Assembly (NCBI GenBank): GCA_029215795.1
Contig: JARDYH010000006.1
Span: forward strand, 21,839,501-21,903,500
From: Anniella stebbinsi
Lineage: Eukaryota > Chordata > Lepidosauria > Squamata > Anniellidae
Direction: 5' to 3'
DNA length: 64,000 nucleotides
Made by a program: the position numbers and the translations under genes. Positions 10,971 through 22,718 of the stretch are shown here, piece after piece; the stretch's first letter is position 1; every line of letters begins with the position of its first letter. Under the pieces are notes generated by a model, which was not told where the DNA came from, did no database searches, and saw only the letters and a program-made list of their open reading frames with translations.

Positions 10971-11981
10971 CTGGAAACGTAAGAAAAATAATGTCAGATA
11001 TATTCTAGTTCAGGAGTAGTCCATTACATGTCAAGTCCATTACATGTCAAGAAATCCAGAACAGGGAGGAACTGGAGGGTGTGGTTGTGGGCAGGCTGAG
11101 AGACAGAGGAATTAACAAGGAAGGTGCTGCTTGTATGGTTGAAGAAACTGAAGATGATCACTGTTGAGCTGCTACCAAAATGCTGCTAAAAGTAAAATTC
11201 AAACCAAAGTGGAAGTTTCTCATATTCTAATCAGTTCCTCCTCAGGCAAAACACCCATTTGTGAGAAGGAAGTAAATCCTGATACTGTGAAATCAGAAAT
11301 AATTGCTTTATTAAGAGTTTTCACCAGTTGCAAAAGATGCGAATTTTAATATTATAGGGGCTCTGCTGATTTTGGAGTATGGATTTTGTTCAAAGGATTT
11401 TCCATGGCACAGAGTATGATTGCATTAGTCAAAGGCAGAGGAGCAGGTCCGCCGCATACCCATCCAGCCACTGCTGCTAACTAATGCCTGACCTGTCTAC
11501 GTAGAAGACAAAACAAATCATGTGGTGCTGCTTGTACCAACACAGAATGTATAAAAGCACAGGAGTTTTTCACATCACATCATACCTTAACAGAGACCAG
11601 TGTCTTGCACTGCTTCCAAGAATGAGGAAAACAGAAAATAGGCCTGTAGGCACGTGTATCTAAGGGCCAATTCATGACTTGCCATTGCAACTTAGTTGGA
11701 TGCCATGCCACACCATAGTACAGGCACCACCAGTGCTGCAGGTTGCCAGTACCTATACACTGTCACACAAAAAGAGTGCTCAAGCTATAATGGCAGCTAT
11801 GATCGGCTATGACTGGGCAATGCAATGGCACAGTCACCTCCCAAAATACCTTTAGGATCAGCTAGACTAGAGAGAGAGTTTACATTTTACTAGGCATAAT
11901 GCAAAGTAAGGCATTGCCCTTCATTTGATTAAGAGTGAAATGCGGATTGTAGTCTAAATTAATATTGATTAGTCTACTTAC
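10971..11981. other. Intron, no recognised element
   Basis: A tandem duplication of about 17 bp (TCCATTACATGTCAAG twice, 11019-11052) is visible; otherwise nothing recognised. Confidence 0.5.
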
Positions 11982-12107
11982 CTTATCAGTAGACACAGTT
12001 CTCTTCCTTTTGCGGTGGTCCATGGGTACAAGCACAAGTAAGTCTGCAGTTGTGGGCAATCCAGGTTTTACCACTGTCACAAGATTTTCTTCAGGTATGC
12101 CTGTTTC
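11982..12107 (-). CDS. SORCS2: SORCS2 juxtamembrane exon with polybasic site
   Basis: Encodes partial residues 548-589, starting ETGIPEENLVTVVKPGLP and ending in RKRKRTVSTDK. The VTVVKPGLPT core is essentially identical to human SORCS2. The RKRKR run is a good furin-type site about 45 residues before the membrane; human has TRKRS here. SORCS2 is known to occur in single-chain and processed two-chain forms, so this is a plausible processing site (inference). Acceptor CTTCAG, donor GTAAGT, phase 0 to 0. Confidence 0.96.
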
Positions 12108-14089
12108 CTGAAGAGAGAAGGCTCATTCAGAAATGTACTGGGTTTGCACAACTAGCTTTGAATTGCTCTACTGTAGCTCCCTTAGCATGTTTTGAATTTG
12201 ATCCATTTGTCTTAGGAAAAGATTTTATTCAGATCTAAGCACAAAAATTGCAACTATCCTACAGTGATTAATCAAGATTTGAAAAATTCTTCGAAAAAAG
12301 GAACAGAAATCATCATTATTAGAATATTATTAGAAAACTTTAGCTGATTTGTAACTAATAAAAAAAAACAATTATTACACACTAAGTCCAAGCATCCTGC
12401 AATTTCTCCAGAGCATTGATTACTAGTGCCAGAGTCGGATTTTGTGTTCTGTGCTATATAACAAAGCCTCCCCACCCCATCCCCATTTTAATTGAACGTT
12501 ATACAGCCTGATCATAAGCATATTAACTCAGAAGTAAACCAGGTAAGTGTACATAGGATTACAATATGTGTGAAACAAATAGCTACTCAAAGGGATGGGG
12601 CACGCACGTTTTATATACATTTGTATATTTTCTTAAAAGAAATTTACACCCATCTCCGGAAATGTAGCGAAACAATTTAGTGAAGCAAAGTTGTGAGGTG
12701 ATGCAAATAGTGAAAATCATTACTGTGTCATCAGAAAAGGATTCCACTAATTTTTTATAATGAAAAATATTGTAGGAATATTATCTTTCTCATCATTAGT
12801 TAATAATATCAAGGGAAGTCAATTTGTGCTTCTTATGTCTTCAGTTATGTACATCTAAGCATTTTTGGTGCTTTCTGTATTTGTGGGTCAAGACCTAATT
12901 CATACATCACAATTTCAGATCTATTATAAGAGATAGCTCAAATTATGCAGCATCACTGAAACCAGATCTGGCAGACAAATTAAATAAACTGAAGTGGTCA
13001 GGAAATCACTGACATGTCTAACTGTCAGCAATTTATGGGGAGTTTATGCACAATTAAAATCTGACCACAATCTAAACACAATTCAAATCACAAATGATGC
13101 TTGCATAGACGCCAGCAGAATCCTCTCAAAACAGTGCTTATTTGGAAATATTTGCAAATACTGTTATCAGAGTTGTATGACCAGACAGCAGTATAGTTTT
13201 AGATTATGGTCAGGATTGGCAGCTGTTTTATGCAAACAATACTGATCTTGGACAACTCAACTCCACAGCCTTGTAGTGCAGGAAAGAACTGGGAAGCATT
13301 CAAGTTTCATATTTATTTTGCTGTGGGTCAAAGATCACAGTGAAAAACAAAATTTGGTTAATTTCAAAAGTGTACTAACAACATTAATTTACAGTCATTG
13401 TTAAAATATAAATATGGTAAAAGTACATCCCCAGTTTTCAAAAGTGACAAGAGATAAAATCAGTTTTTTTAAAACATGCAAAGAGAGAGAGAGAGAGAGA
13501 GAACCAAGTAACAACAAAATCCAGATATAAAATAATCTCAATTCACTATGCCTTGAGGAGTTTTAGCACCAAAACTCTTGCCTTTCTAAAGATAAGAGCA
13601 AAAGTAGTTACTCTGTGGGTTCTATTCTTGTCTCTACTAAAATATCTATGTCTATATAACTCTGAGAATTCAACAGGAGTCCAAACAATTCTTTGATTTC
13701 ACTAAAATGGGAAAGTGAGGACAATCCTATATAAACAATGTGGAGTTACAGGGTGCTTCCAGATAGAGAGTTCCTAGTGCTACCAAATCAGAAGACACTG
13801 TATAGCCATTCCATCTTTTCTTTCTTAATTGATTTTCTATTGTAAGGGGAAAAGGGTTACGAGTTGAAGATGACATCATCTGGACCTGCTGTAAAATTCG
13901 GTGAATAAGGCAGGGTGATGGCGCAATAAGACCCTCATGTGGAAGCACCCACAGGTAAGTTTTATTGAAATGGTCCCCTGAACTTAAGCATGGCTTAAAA
14001 TGATGCAACTGGAATGAGAATTATGAAGCAGTAGCTTAACTGTCGCATTTTACGATGTGAGAGGGAAATATTCATAACTAAGACAGCAC
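12108..14089. other. Intron, mostly unrecognised
   Basis: Contains a TAACTCAGAAGTAAACC/GTACATAGGATTACA repeat trace at 12495-12570 and a (GA)n run at 13482-13502. No coding exon or LINE recognised. Confidence 0.5.
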
Positions 14090-14202
14090 CTTTGCAATTC
14101 GTTGTGTTACCACATGGCCAATGTCTTCCCGCCAGGCAGGTATGTTTGGGTTGTAGAAGTCCAGATGTTCAGAAAACCTTAGAGGAAGCACATGAAAATG
14201 AT
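14090..14202 (-). CDS. SORCS2: SORCS2 membrane-proximal domain exon
   Basis: Encodes partial residues 510-547: DHFHVLPLRFSEHLDFYNPN, then IPAWREDIGHVVTQRIAK. Human has DQFQVMPLQFSKELDAYNPN followed by PEWREDVG, so identity is clear. Acceptor TTCCAG, donor GTGCTG, in phase 1, out phase 0. Confidence 0.96.
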
Positions 14203-14383
14203 CTGGAAACAGGAAGAGAAAATAAGACTAAATCATAATCTAAAACACAAGTTTTAGTGTACACAATTATATTAAATTATAGTTTTTATACGCAATGCTT
14301 CTATGCAAAAGAAGTACTCTGAAATTACCATCTACATTTCTTCCCACCTGAAATTCTTGACATAAAATTGGGGGGAAATTACA

Positions 14384-14480
14384 CTTTATTTATTTATTTA
14401 TTTATTTATTACATTTCTATACTGCCCCATAGCCAAAGCTTTCTGGGTGGTTCACAAAAAATTATACATACGTTCATATA
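14384..14480 (-). repeat. L2-like LINE 3' end
   Basis: (TTTA)n followed by CTATACTGCCCCATAGCCAA and TCTGGGTGGTTCACAAAA: the reverse complement of the L2-like tail seen at 32440-32512, 28140-28200 and 21540-21610. Confidence 0.8.
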
Positions 14481-14693
14481 AACAAAACCCTGACAGTCAC
14501 TGGAGGTGAGGAATCAATCCCCCAGCAGTTAGTGTGTGCTAGGGCTTACCATTTTCACAGTTCAAGCACCCACAGAACTGCAGAAATTCAGAGGACCACA
14601 AGCTTCAACCAGAACTCACTCCATCTGAAATAGGTTGAAGGTGGTAGAACCTGCACAGTAAAAAAACTGATCATTAAAAGAGAAATGCCTCAC

Positions 14694-14817
14694 CCAAAAC
14701 CTGGACAATCTTGGAATCCTGGAGCATGGAGTTCCCACAAGAAGCCTGGACTGTAACTCTGACTTTCCCCATCTCTGCAAAACGGGTTACCAAAATATTA
14801 TCCAGTGAAAGAAGTGG
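14694..14817 (-). CDS. SORCS2: SORCS2 second PKD-like domain, C-terminal exon
   Basis: Encodes partial residues 469-509, starting PLLSLDNILVTRFAEMGKVR and continuing VTVQASCGNSMLQDSKIVQV. It completes the second PKD-like immunoglobulin fold; human has PLLSLDNSVTTRFSDTGDVR. Acceptor TTTCAG, donor GTGAGG, in phase 0, out phase 1. Confidence 0.97.
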
Positions 14818-14968
14818 CTGAAAGAAAAAAGAAAGAAAAAAAGGAAAAGAGGGAAAAAAATGAAACAAAAACCCTCAACCGGGAACCTTCAGTTTGAAAT
14901 TTGGGGTGGGGGTGATTTCATGGGGGTGTAAAATAGTTTGAAAGATTTGAGGGATTTTATGTTTGGAG

Positions 14969-16268
14969 TAGGGATGTGTATCGTATCGTTAAAATGTCCG
15001 ATAATGATACAGTATGCTCTTTATTGTGCATACAATTAACAATAATGATATGATACAACTTCCTACGATAATCATCGGAGACGATAATTTTCAGCCCGAT
15101 TATATCGGATTATCGGACTGCCATATAAATAAACCTATAATGTCAGTATTTTCAAAGTTAGAGGCTTGAAACATGGTCACAGGATTTATGGGGTATGCCT
15201 AAGTAAGTGTATGAAATTTGAGATCGATCCCTCCAACCCTTGATTTTATATGAATTTATTAAAGATCGTTTAAGTTCTGACAGGTCAGAATGACAGCTCG
15301 CCACGTGCGTTCATTCAGACCTGTCAAAAAGTTGCAGGATCTTTCAAAAATTCATATAAAATACAGGAGTGGAAGGATTAATCTGAAATTTGGCACATAC
15401 GTGTAGCAACATGTGCTAGACATGTGTATGAAATTTGAGATTGATCCCTCCAACCCTCGATTTTATATGAATTTATTAAAGATCCTGCAACTTTATTGAG
15501 AGCTGGTTGACCTGGCCTCCGTACTGTCATCTTGTTGTCTGCTTTTTTCCCATACGCTTGCATTGGGGGAAACGTGTGCATAACCTTTTTATTTGAAATG
15601 ATAATGACAAGAAATTTGGGGAGCCAGGGCTAGCAAGATGCAATCTGCAATGCCCCAAAAGTTTCATGTCTCTATCTTTTAAAATTAAAAAGTTATAGGG
15701 GGTCCTACAAACCCCCCACCCCCTGCTGTAACTTCTTCATTTTTAAAGATAAAAACTTGAAACTTGTGGGACATTGAAGATGGGATCTGGCTGGTCATTT
15801 GTGAAAATAAATCAGAGCAATTGCTCAAACCCTCGATTTTATATTAATTTTTTTAAGATCGTGCTCCTTCTGAAAGCTGGTTGACTTCAGCTTTCAGAAC
15901 AAGCACGATCTTTTAAAAAAATCATAGAAAATTGAGGGTTTGAGCAATTGCTCTGATTTTTTCAGATCAATCCCTCCACCCCTGTATTTTATATGAATTT
16001 TTGAAAGATCCTGCAACTTTCTGAAGGTCTGAATGAACGCACGTGGCGAGTTTCAAGCCTGTAACTTTGAAAATACAGAAGTTATAGGCATTTTTTCTAA
16101 AACATTCAGCCCTGTAGGGCACAATGGGGCTGCAAATTAAATATCTTATTTCTGATAATTATCATGAAGACAATACGGTTCACCTACGATATTATCAGAT
16201 GACAAATTTTTTTGGTCCAAAATTACGATAACGATAAAATACAATATTTTTGGGTGTGCACATCCCTA
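14969..16268. mobile_element. hAT-like non-autonomous element, 1.3-kb inverted repeat
   Basis: Starts TAGGGATGTGTATCG and ends GGTGTGCACATCCCTA, inverted termini of about 11 bp. It is flanked by GTTTGGAG (14961-14968) and GATTGGAG (16269-16276), an 8-bp target duplication with one mismatch, as for hAT transposons. Most of the element is self-complementary, including a long hairpin centred near 15880 (ATCAGAGCAATTGCTCAAAC and its complement at 15937-15956) and nested arms such as CTCGCCACGTGCGTTCATTC (15297-15316) against 16031-16050. No transposase frame. Confidence 0.85.
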
Positions 16269-16276
16269 GATTGGAG

Positions 16277-16958
16277 GCAGTGGCAGCAGTGGTAAACTTT
16301 TTTCTTTTTAATATTTTTTTATATTTGATACCTATTGACATTTGAGTCGGAAACCTGAAAAGGTGGCTTAATTCTCTGTGGAATATTTCTTCCTGGAGGC
16401 CAGCGGGAGGGATTTCTGTTCCCAAGAATGTCCCGGGCATGTGTTATTCCAGGGCATTCTGCGAAACAAAAATGGTTGTCACCAGCTAGCCACCACAAAA
16501 GGAGCTCCACTGCTTGTGACTATTAAAAAAAAAGTGTAAAAAAAAGGAAATGTCTGACACTGCCAGCTTCACCGAAGATAACTCCTCCCATGAGTCTTTT
16601 GAACAATTTCACTTCCCAATCCTGGAAAATTCACCAAAATGGCCCCTGCAAATGGGGTGGTCAACAGAATGGCAATCAATGAAAGATGATGGAAAATACC
16701 GATGAATGCTGACAAGGTTGAAGTGGTGTAGAGGTTGAAATATTTCATTTGGATACAAGCTGGGCTTCATTACTGTGAAGGCTCACTAGGGCTCAGGCTT
16801 GGAAAGTGGTCCTAGGTGGGTACAGATGGGATTTCTCTCAGTACTGAGCAACAACAGACCATTCTAAGAAATGAGGGATTAGGAGCAAGGGATTCAAGGT
16901 CAGGGAGCATCATTTCCAGATATGTTTGAGCTCCATATCCTCTCCCCCCCCCCCATCT
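16277..16958. other. Intron, with left copy of a 57-bp direct repeat
   Basis: Bases 16321-16377 are identical to 19968-20024. Otherwise nothing recognised. Confidence 0.6.
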
Positions 16959-16959
16959 T

Positions 16960-17160
16960 TCCCCATGGGACTGGGGAGGCCCAGGTTATAGTCCCCACTT
17001 AGCTATGAAGCTCACTGCATGACTTTGGGCCAGTCACTGCTCTCAGCCTAACCTACCTCACAGGGTTGTTGTGAGGATAAAATGGAGAGGAGGACTATGT
17101 AAGCCACCTTGTGTTCCTTGCAAAAGGGAAAAAAGGTTGAGTATAAATGTAGTAGTTGTC

Positions 17161-17206
<46 letters not shown>

Positions 17207-17208
17207 TG
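16960..17208 (+). mobile_element. tRNA-derived SINE
   Basis: Contains GAGGCCCAGGTTATAGTCCC (degenerate tRNA B-box region), then ATGAAGCTCACTG, TTTGGGCCAGTCACTG, CTCAGCCTAACCTACCTCAC and GGGTTGTTGTGAGGATAAAA, ending in an (AAT)n tail at 17161-17207. Other copies: 38563-38763 (+) and 45915-46145 (-). Confidence 0.85.
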
Positions 17209-17209
17209 G

Positions 17210-18420
17210 ATGCTGTGGCTGCTCCTAGATGGAGGCTCCTAGCACTATTAATTTGAAGGCACTCTGCAGCTATTCCTCTTTTTCTTTAATGGATTGTCTG
17301 CGGTAAGGAAAAAGACAGAAGGAAGTGGTAAGAAAACACAGGAGGTTTAGAAGTGGGACCTCCCGTAATACTCCATAATTAGTAACGTAATTCTATAAGC
17401 TTTTAAAAATGAAGCCTCAGCAGGGTACAATTTTGAGTGGAGCAGCAGCAGGCGAACAGGGGCACTTAACCCTTCCCCACTGGCTGTGTTCCTGCTTCAA
17501 ATCCCCCCATAGCCTTTTCTGATTCTAGTTGCATGTTTGCCATTGCAAATATGCATCAGGAACCCTGTAGGACGACGACAAGCTTGGGAGGGGGAATTTT
17601 GAATCGGAAAATGCTCTCTGAAATGGGGTTCAGCAGCTCACCCCCAGCACCCGCTCCTATTCTACTGAAAACCGCAGCTTCCTGAGACTGCTGCTCATTT
17701 AAAACGTTGAAACTTTTCTTGTATATTTGCATGTAACGTCTAGTTTGCCTCTGTGATGCTACATCGCAGGCAGAGCTTTCCCTTAAGATCCAGCTTGCCT
17801 CCAGCCTATTTATAGTGAGCCTGAAGGGTTACAATTTGAAAGAAGAACCTCACATTTTCTGAGAATTGTCTGGTGCCTCTAAGAAAGAACAGGCATGAGG
17901 AGGAGGAGGAGGAGGAGGAGCGTAAAAAAAAATCCAAGACACAACATAGTAAGTAAAAAGTAAAAAATTGAATTATTATAACAGAAAACAGAATTTACAT
18001 TTAGATGGCATCTAAAAGGAAGAACGTCTTTTTCAAAACTAGCAAAAAGCATGAAAAGAAGCAAAAATCTAGTTTCCTTAGATAAAAAAGCTTCTTTTCC
18101 ACTGGCATTATGTTTTGCTGGGCAGGCTCCCAAACTTACTTGGTTTCATGAGTCCTTTTGATGTCCACAGTTTCCAAGAGTATGAGGGGAGGGCTGCCAT
18201 GGCTCCCAAACATATCAGAACAGAGGAGCAAGGAAAAGTAAGAAGCTTACATCGCGATCACAACCAAGTCCAACTGGGAGGAAACCTCTGGATCTGCCAA
18301 GCGATTCCTATTTGAATTGTCCTCATACTTCCACCGTTTTTTTTAAATCTTATCCAATCGACATTGGCAGACAGAGCTCTTTAGCCAATGAGGAAAAGTA
18401 GGCAAATAAGCTTTTGAAAC
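17210..18420. other. Intron, no recognised element
   Basis: Only a short (AGG)n at 17898-17920 stands out. Confidence 0.5.
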
Positions 18421-18423
18421 TGA

Positions 18424-18779
18424 GACCCCCTCTAGATGGATTCTGTTTGACGCCTGGTTAGCCGATTATGCACATAATCGCTGAAGCGCTTTATCGTAAA
18501 TGCTTGTACGCAAGAGGTAATTGAGCGCACAACTGGTGGCCTTACCGGTTGTTTGAAATGCGCTTTACAAGTAGTTAATGCGGAGGATCGCTTGTTCACA
18601 TAGGCAAAATGCGCTTTAACGGCCGGAGCAAAATAAAACTCGCTATTTAACGCGTATTCGATAATGCGCATAATCGGAGAGATAAAGGACCTCAACTCCA
18701 GATTTACGCTCCGCTCTTGTAGCAGTAACATTTTTAATGAGACTTCAAAGAGCTTTAAACGTCTTGTGTAGAGGTAGCC
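18424..18779 (-). mobile_element. 356-bp palindrome-rich MITE (copy 1)
   Basis: Ends GACCCCCTCTAGATGG at the left and GGCTACCTCTACACAAG read inward from the right; TGA flanks both sides (18421-18423 and 18780-18782). It is rich in GCGC, CGATTATG and TAATCGG motifs, unlike the AT-rich surroundings. The copy at 51087-51442 is the reverse complement, also exactly 356 bp. Both retain an open frame of about 79 codons in the same sense (MRIIEYALNSEFYF ... RLTRRQTESI), but substitutions between copies do not look constrained. Confidence 0.85.
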
Positions 18780-18799
18780 TGAATGTAGATGAAACATAC

Positions 18800-18800
18800 G

Positions 18801-18842
<42 letters not shown>

Positions 18843-18855
18843 AGAGAGAGAGAGG
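18800..18855. repeat. Compound (GT)n(GA)n microsatellite
   Basis: About 14 GT units followed by about 13 GA units, starting some 20 bp beyond the end of the 356-bp MITE. Confidence 0.95.
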
Positions 18856-19576
18856 GAAGAAGGGAGGGGGGAAGAGTCCTTCCAGAGAGGTGCTGCCTAG
18901 TGAAAACCAAAGGAATTGTGCAACTATTCTGTCTTTTCCTCCTTTATGGATTTTTTTGTGGAAACAAAAAAGATGGAAGAACCAGTGGGAAAACACAGGA
19001 AGATTATAGGTGGAAGATGACAATGTATGGACCTCCTATAAAATCCTGTGTTAGAAAGGGCACAATAAAAGCTTCATATGTAATCACTGTACATGACAGT
19101 GATCCCTCCTTGCTCAATACAGGATTTGTACACTATAAATTCTTTAGAACAGATACAGCTGTCATACATTAAATTCCTAACATATTGTGCACCATTGTGA
19201 TTTACTATTCACAATAAATAAAAGGTGTATCAGCTTACAGTATAGCCCTTTAGATTAAAGGGAAATCACATTTCCTTACCATCACTCTGCTTCCTGCTTC
19301 TCTTCCGCATTTGAAACTAGCTGAATTACATGGGAAGAGAGCAGCGACCATGGCCTGTAACTTGAAACCTCCCAGCTCATATAGTTCAATGGGACAGTGT
19401 CCTCTAGTGGGCATTTTATACTGCAACTTCGACTGGACCCTGCAGGAAATCCTGACATATTTCAGAAGAGTCAGGTTTTCCAAGGTTTATTTTTAAATAG
19501 AATAATGAAGGGAAGGAGTGGGAGACATGCAAGAAGCTCACAATATCGTCAAAATGACCTGCTTCCTGTTCAATAC
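18856..19576. other. Intron, no recognised element
   Basis: Upstream intron sequence flanking the second PKD exon; nothing recognised. Confidence 0.5.
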
Positions 19577-19710
19577 CTGAAGATTGTTTCCAATCCACCA
19601 GTAAAAGAGTGTAAAGTTAGGGTTCCTTGGCAGGATGATGGCTGTTAGGTTCACCTCCTGGTTTCTGCCAACAACAGGAACTACTTCTAGATGTAAAGCC
19701 TGCAGCAAAG
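19577..19710 (-). CDS. SORCS2: SORCS2 second PKD-like domain, N-terminal exon
   Basis: Encodes partial residues 424-468: SLLQALHLEVVPVVGRNQEV, NLTAIILPRNPNFTLFYWWI, GNNLQ. The acceptor is CTTCCAG before CTTTGCTGCAG rather than the internal CTGCAG: only the first keeps the phase-1 join and the human-like S-x-L-Q-A-L start. NLT and NFT are N-glycosylation sequons. Donor GTATTG. A perfect 57-bp direct repeat lies in the introns on either side (16321-16377 and 19968-20024). Confidence 0.95.
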
Positions 19711-21508
19711 CTGGAAGAATTAATTAATTAATTAAGAAGCCATTCATTTATTGAGCACTTTGGGTTTTCAAGTTCTTCAGAAACTCATCAGCCATTTCAT
19801 CTAAACAGGCACCGGAGTGCTACAAGACATTAGTAATGCGTTTCAAGCAAATTCAACAGACCAAATGAAGAAAAGCCATGTGGTTAATTACTTTCCTGCA
19901 GCATCTGATGAAACGTACAAGAAAAGAGTTCAGGAAATAACTCTCATTCAAAACTAAATTGCTTTGAATATTTGATACCTATTGACATTTGAGTCGGAAA
20001 CCTGAAAAGGTGGCTTAATTCTCTTTAGAAGGAGTAAGTGGATTTCCCAACCCTTTTCAGAAAGCACTGAACACACCTACCTTGGGAGTATAGTAAGGTC
20101 TGGACAAACAGTATTTGCACAGTTAAGCAGGTTGATGAGTGCAGCAGAAGAGAACATGAATGGATAAAATATGGATCCATATGGATAAAATATGGATAAA
20201 ATTTACATTTGTTGATTTAAATCTATATATGCAAATGTAAAAATAAATTACAATGATTTATTTAAATCTCACAGTAGGCAAAGCCAGCCAATTAATTTCT
20301 CATCCAAACAATCTCAAATAATATAAATTATTAAAGTGATTTGCACCCTGCCTCAGATCATCCTAAATCAATGGAAGAAGTTTTTTTCCCCTAAGCTTAA
20401 TTGCGGTACAGGAAAATATTGGGGTGGGGGGAATATTTGGGCAGGATGCTGCAGCATATGGGGAGGGAAGAGTTAACCCTTCCCTCCCCAGCTACAATTC
20501 CTCTTGCAAACTGCCCCCTACATGGCAAATAAGCTAAAATAAAAGTATGTTCCATTGGCAGCAATGGACACTTAGGGCTGTCGGGGGATAAATCCGTGGC
20601 CCTGGAGAATAGATTTGGATCTTGGGCCCCATGAGCTCAGGCCTAGCAATGGCCCTGCTGGAAATCCAACCCTGTGGCCACCCCCATGAGAAAACGTCCC
20701 CAAGCGCTTCCAGTGTTTCTCACACCAATGAAAGCCTCCCCCTCTTTTTATGTATGTATTTTTGTAGTTTGCAATGGTGTTGTGATAACCACTGGTGTAA
20801 GCAGCTGACTGGACATGGCTGCTGGATTTTGGAGCCAGTAATAACATCTAGTGCTACAAGTATATCTGTTTCTACATCCCAGAATTAGTTTGATAGCAGC
20901 AGACCACAACAACAAAAAGGGGGGGGGGTGAATCACCTAATATATTTTGATGCTTTATTTATATTTCAGCCGTGGTTATCACAAAAAATGGGCATTGAAA
21001 CTTCTGCCCTTTCTCCCTTCTTCTCACCCTTCCAGGTGTATTGCCAGGTACTAAAAAGACGCAGGGTCCAGGCCCACAATTTATATCGTGGCATCTGCTA
21101 ATTTATATGCATCTATGCAAATTTAAATAAATACATTTATTTAAACTTGCATACTCATGCACACACACACATATAAACACACACATGTATGCAAGTGCAA
21201 AACTAAGCAATTGTCAGGAATCTAGCGTGTCGAGAGAATGTGCCAGAGATCAGCGGAAATCACTCCATGGGAATCCTCTGTGCAGATCTTACCACCCAGA
21301 TCACAACCTTTATTGCCTAGCTGCCCTCTGACTTCATAGCAAAGTGTAATATGCCTCCCTCCCTGCTGACACAGGAACAACTTCTGTTCACAAGCAAGAG
21401 CAGCAAGGTGGCCAAATCTAGATCAGAATCTCAATCCCTAGCACTCCAATGATTGCTAAGAAACTATAAGACTGAACTACTGTGACCCTCATACTGCTAC
21501 TAGTTACT
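19711..21508. other. Intron, with right copy of a 57-bp direct repeat
   Basis: Bases 19968-20024 repeat 16321-16377 exactly. A (TTAA)n run is at 19719-19734 and a short CA-rich run near 21160-21185. Otherwise unrecognised. Confidence 0.55.
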
Positions 21509-21518
21509 CTTCTTCTTC

Positions 21519-21559
<41 letters not shown>

Positions 21560-21926
21560 CATTTATATACCATCCCATAGTCAAAGCTCTCTAGGCGGTT
21601 TACAAAAATTAAAACTTTGGACATTAAAAATTGATATACAAAATTTAAAACCGTAAAAGCATAAAAACAGACAACATATAAAAACAGTATACATTTAAAA
21701 CAACTGCGAACTCTCAGCCAGGCCTAAATACAGTTCTGGGGTCAATTCAATACTCAGCATATGCCGTTAAATGCCTGGGAGAAGAAGAAAATCTTGACCT
21801 GGGGCCAAAAAGGTAACAGCGTTGTCACCAGGTAAGCCTCGTCGGGGAGATCATTCCATAATTGGGGAGTCACCAATGAGAAAGCCCTCTCCCTTGTTGC
21901 TGTCCTCCAAGCTTCTGATAGCATAT
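21509..21926 (-). mobile_element. L2-like LINE 3' region
   Basis: Low-coordinate end is (TTA)n, then ACCATCCCATAGTCAAAGCT and CTAGGCGGTTTACAAAA. Further in, GGGGAGATCATTCCATAATT and CTCTCCCTTGTTGCTGTCCT match the L2-like copy at 28140-28500. The second family-A LTR abuts it at 21928. Confidence 0.85.
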
Positions 21927-21927
21927 A

Positions 21928-22355
21928 TGTTGGGGAAAATTCCAGAGACAAAGTGGATTGGAGGAAAGTTTTGGGTAGTCTGAAGGACATAGCCAGCTGC
22001 AAGCAATAATGTTTGAGGGAGTATGTGCAGTACTGGAAAAGGTCAGCATCACTAATTGCTTAAGTACTAGCATAGATAAGATGGATTGAGCTGGAATGTC
22101 TGATATGGGAAACATATATAAGTGAGTCTTATTTGTATGACTCTTGTTGGGTTGATGGTCGGACTATATGTATTTTGGACGTGGAGGATTGTGTAGAGGA
22201 CTGTGTAAATATCAGATGGAAAACCGTTGTGCTGTATATATATTGGACCATGAGTAAACCACTCTGTATATACACAAAGTATGGTGTGTGAGATTGCTAT
22301 TGAACGGCGTGCTAACACAAACGCTCGCAGCGTTTGGCCCTCTTGCTTCCAATTC
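21928..22355 (+). mobile_element. Family-A LTR copy, 3' end incomplete
   Basis: Starts TGTTGGGGAAAATTCC and follows 9063-9519 closely to CTTGCTTCCAATTC. It lacks the terminal CTCAACA and an internal segment of about 20 bp. No matching target duplication is visible. Interrupts or abuts an L2-like element. Confidence 0.85.
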
Positions 22356-22718
22356 ATAAAACACTTAAGTCAAAGTCTGAACTACTTAGTATGTTCAGTT
22401 TAACACCAGCTTCCTTGCTTCTCTGATCAAAAAATCATATCTAAATTTATGGATGGCAAATCAGACAATTTGGTATTGGGTAGTATCTCAGCTTTCATCT
22501 TTGTTTAAAAGTTGTTATGTTTCTTTCTCTTATGTTAGGCTTAATTTGAAACATTTGGCAATACTTAAAAACTTGTAAGCTTCAGAGTTTGGAGAGGATT
22601 GTGTACTCTCCTTGAAAGTCTGTGTGTATTCAAGCACAAAGTGTTTGTTCACACAGAAATTGACAATGATGATGACAAAGGACTAGAGAAAAATAAAGGG
22701 AAAGAAATCAAGACTTAC

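Noticed and set aside
18789..19172. 127-codon ORF starting in the GT/GA repeat
   Set aside because: The start is translated microsatellite (Cys-Val, Glu-Arg repeats).
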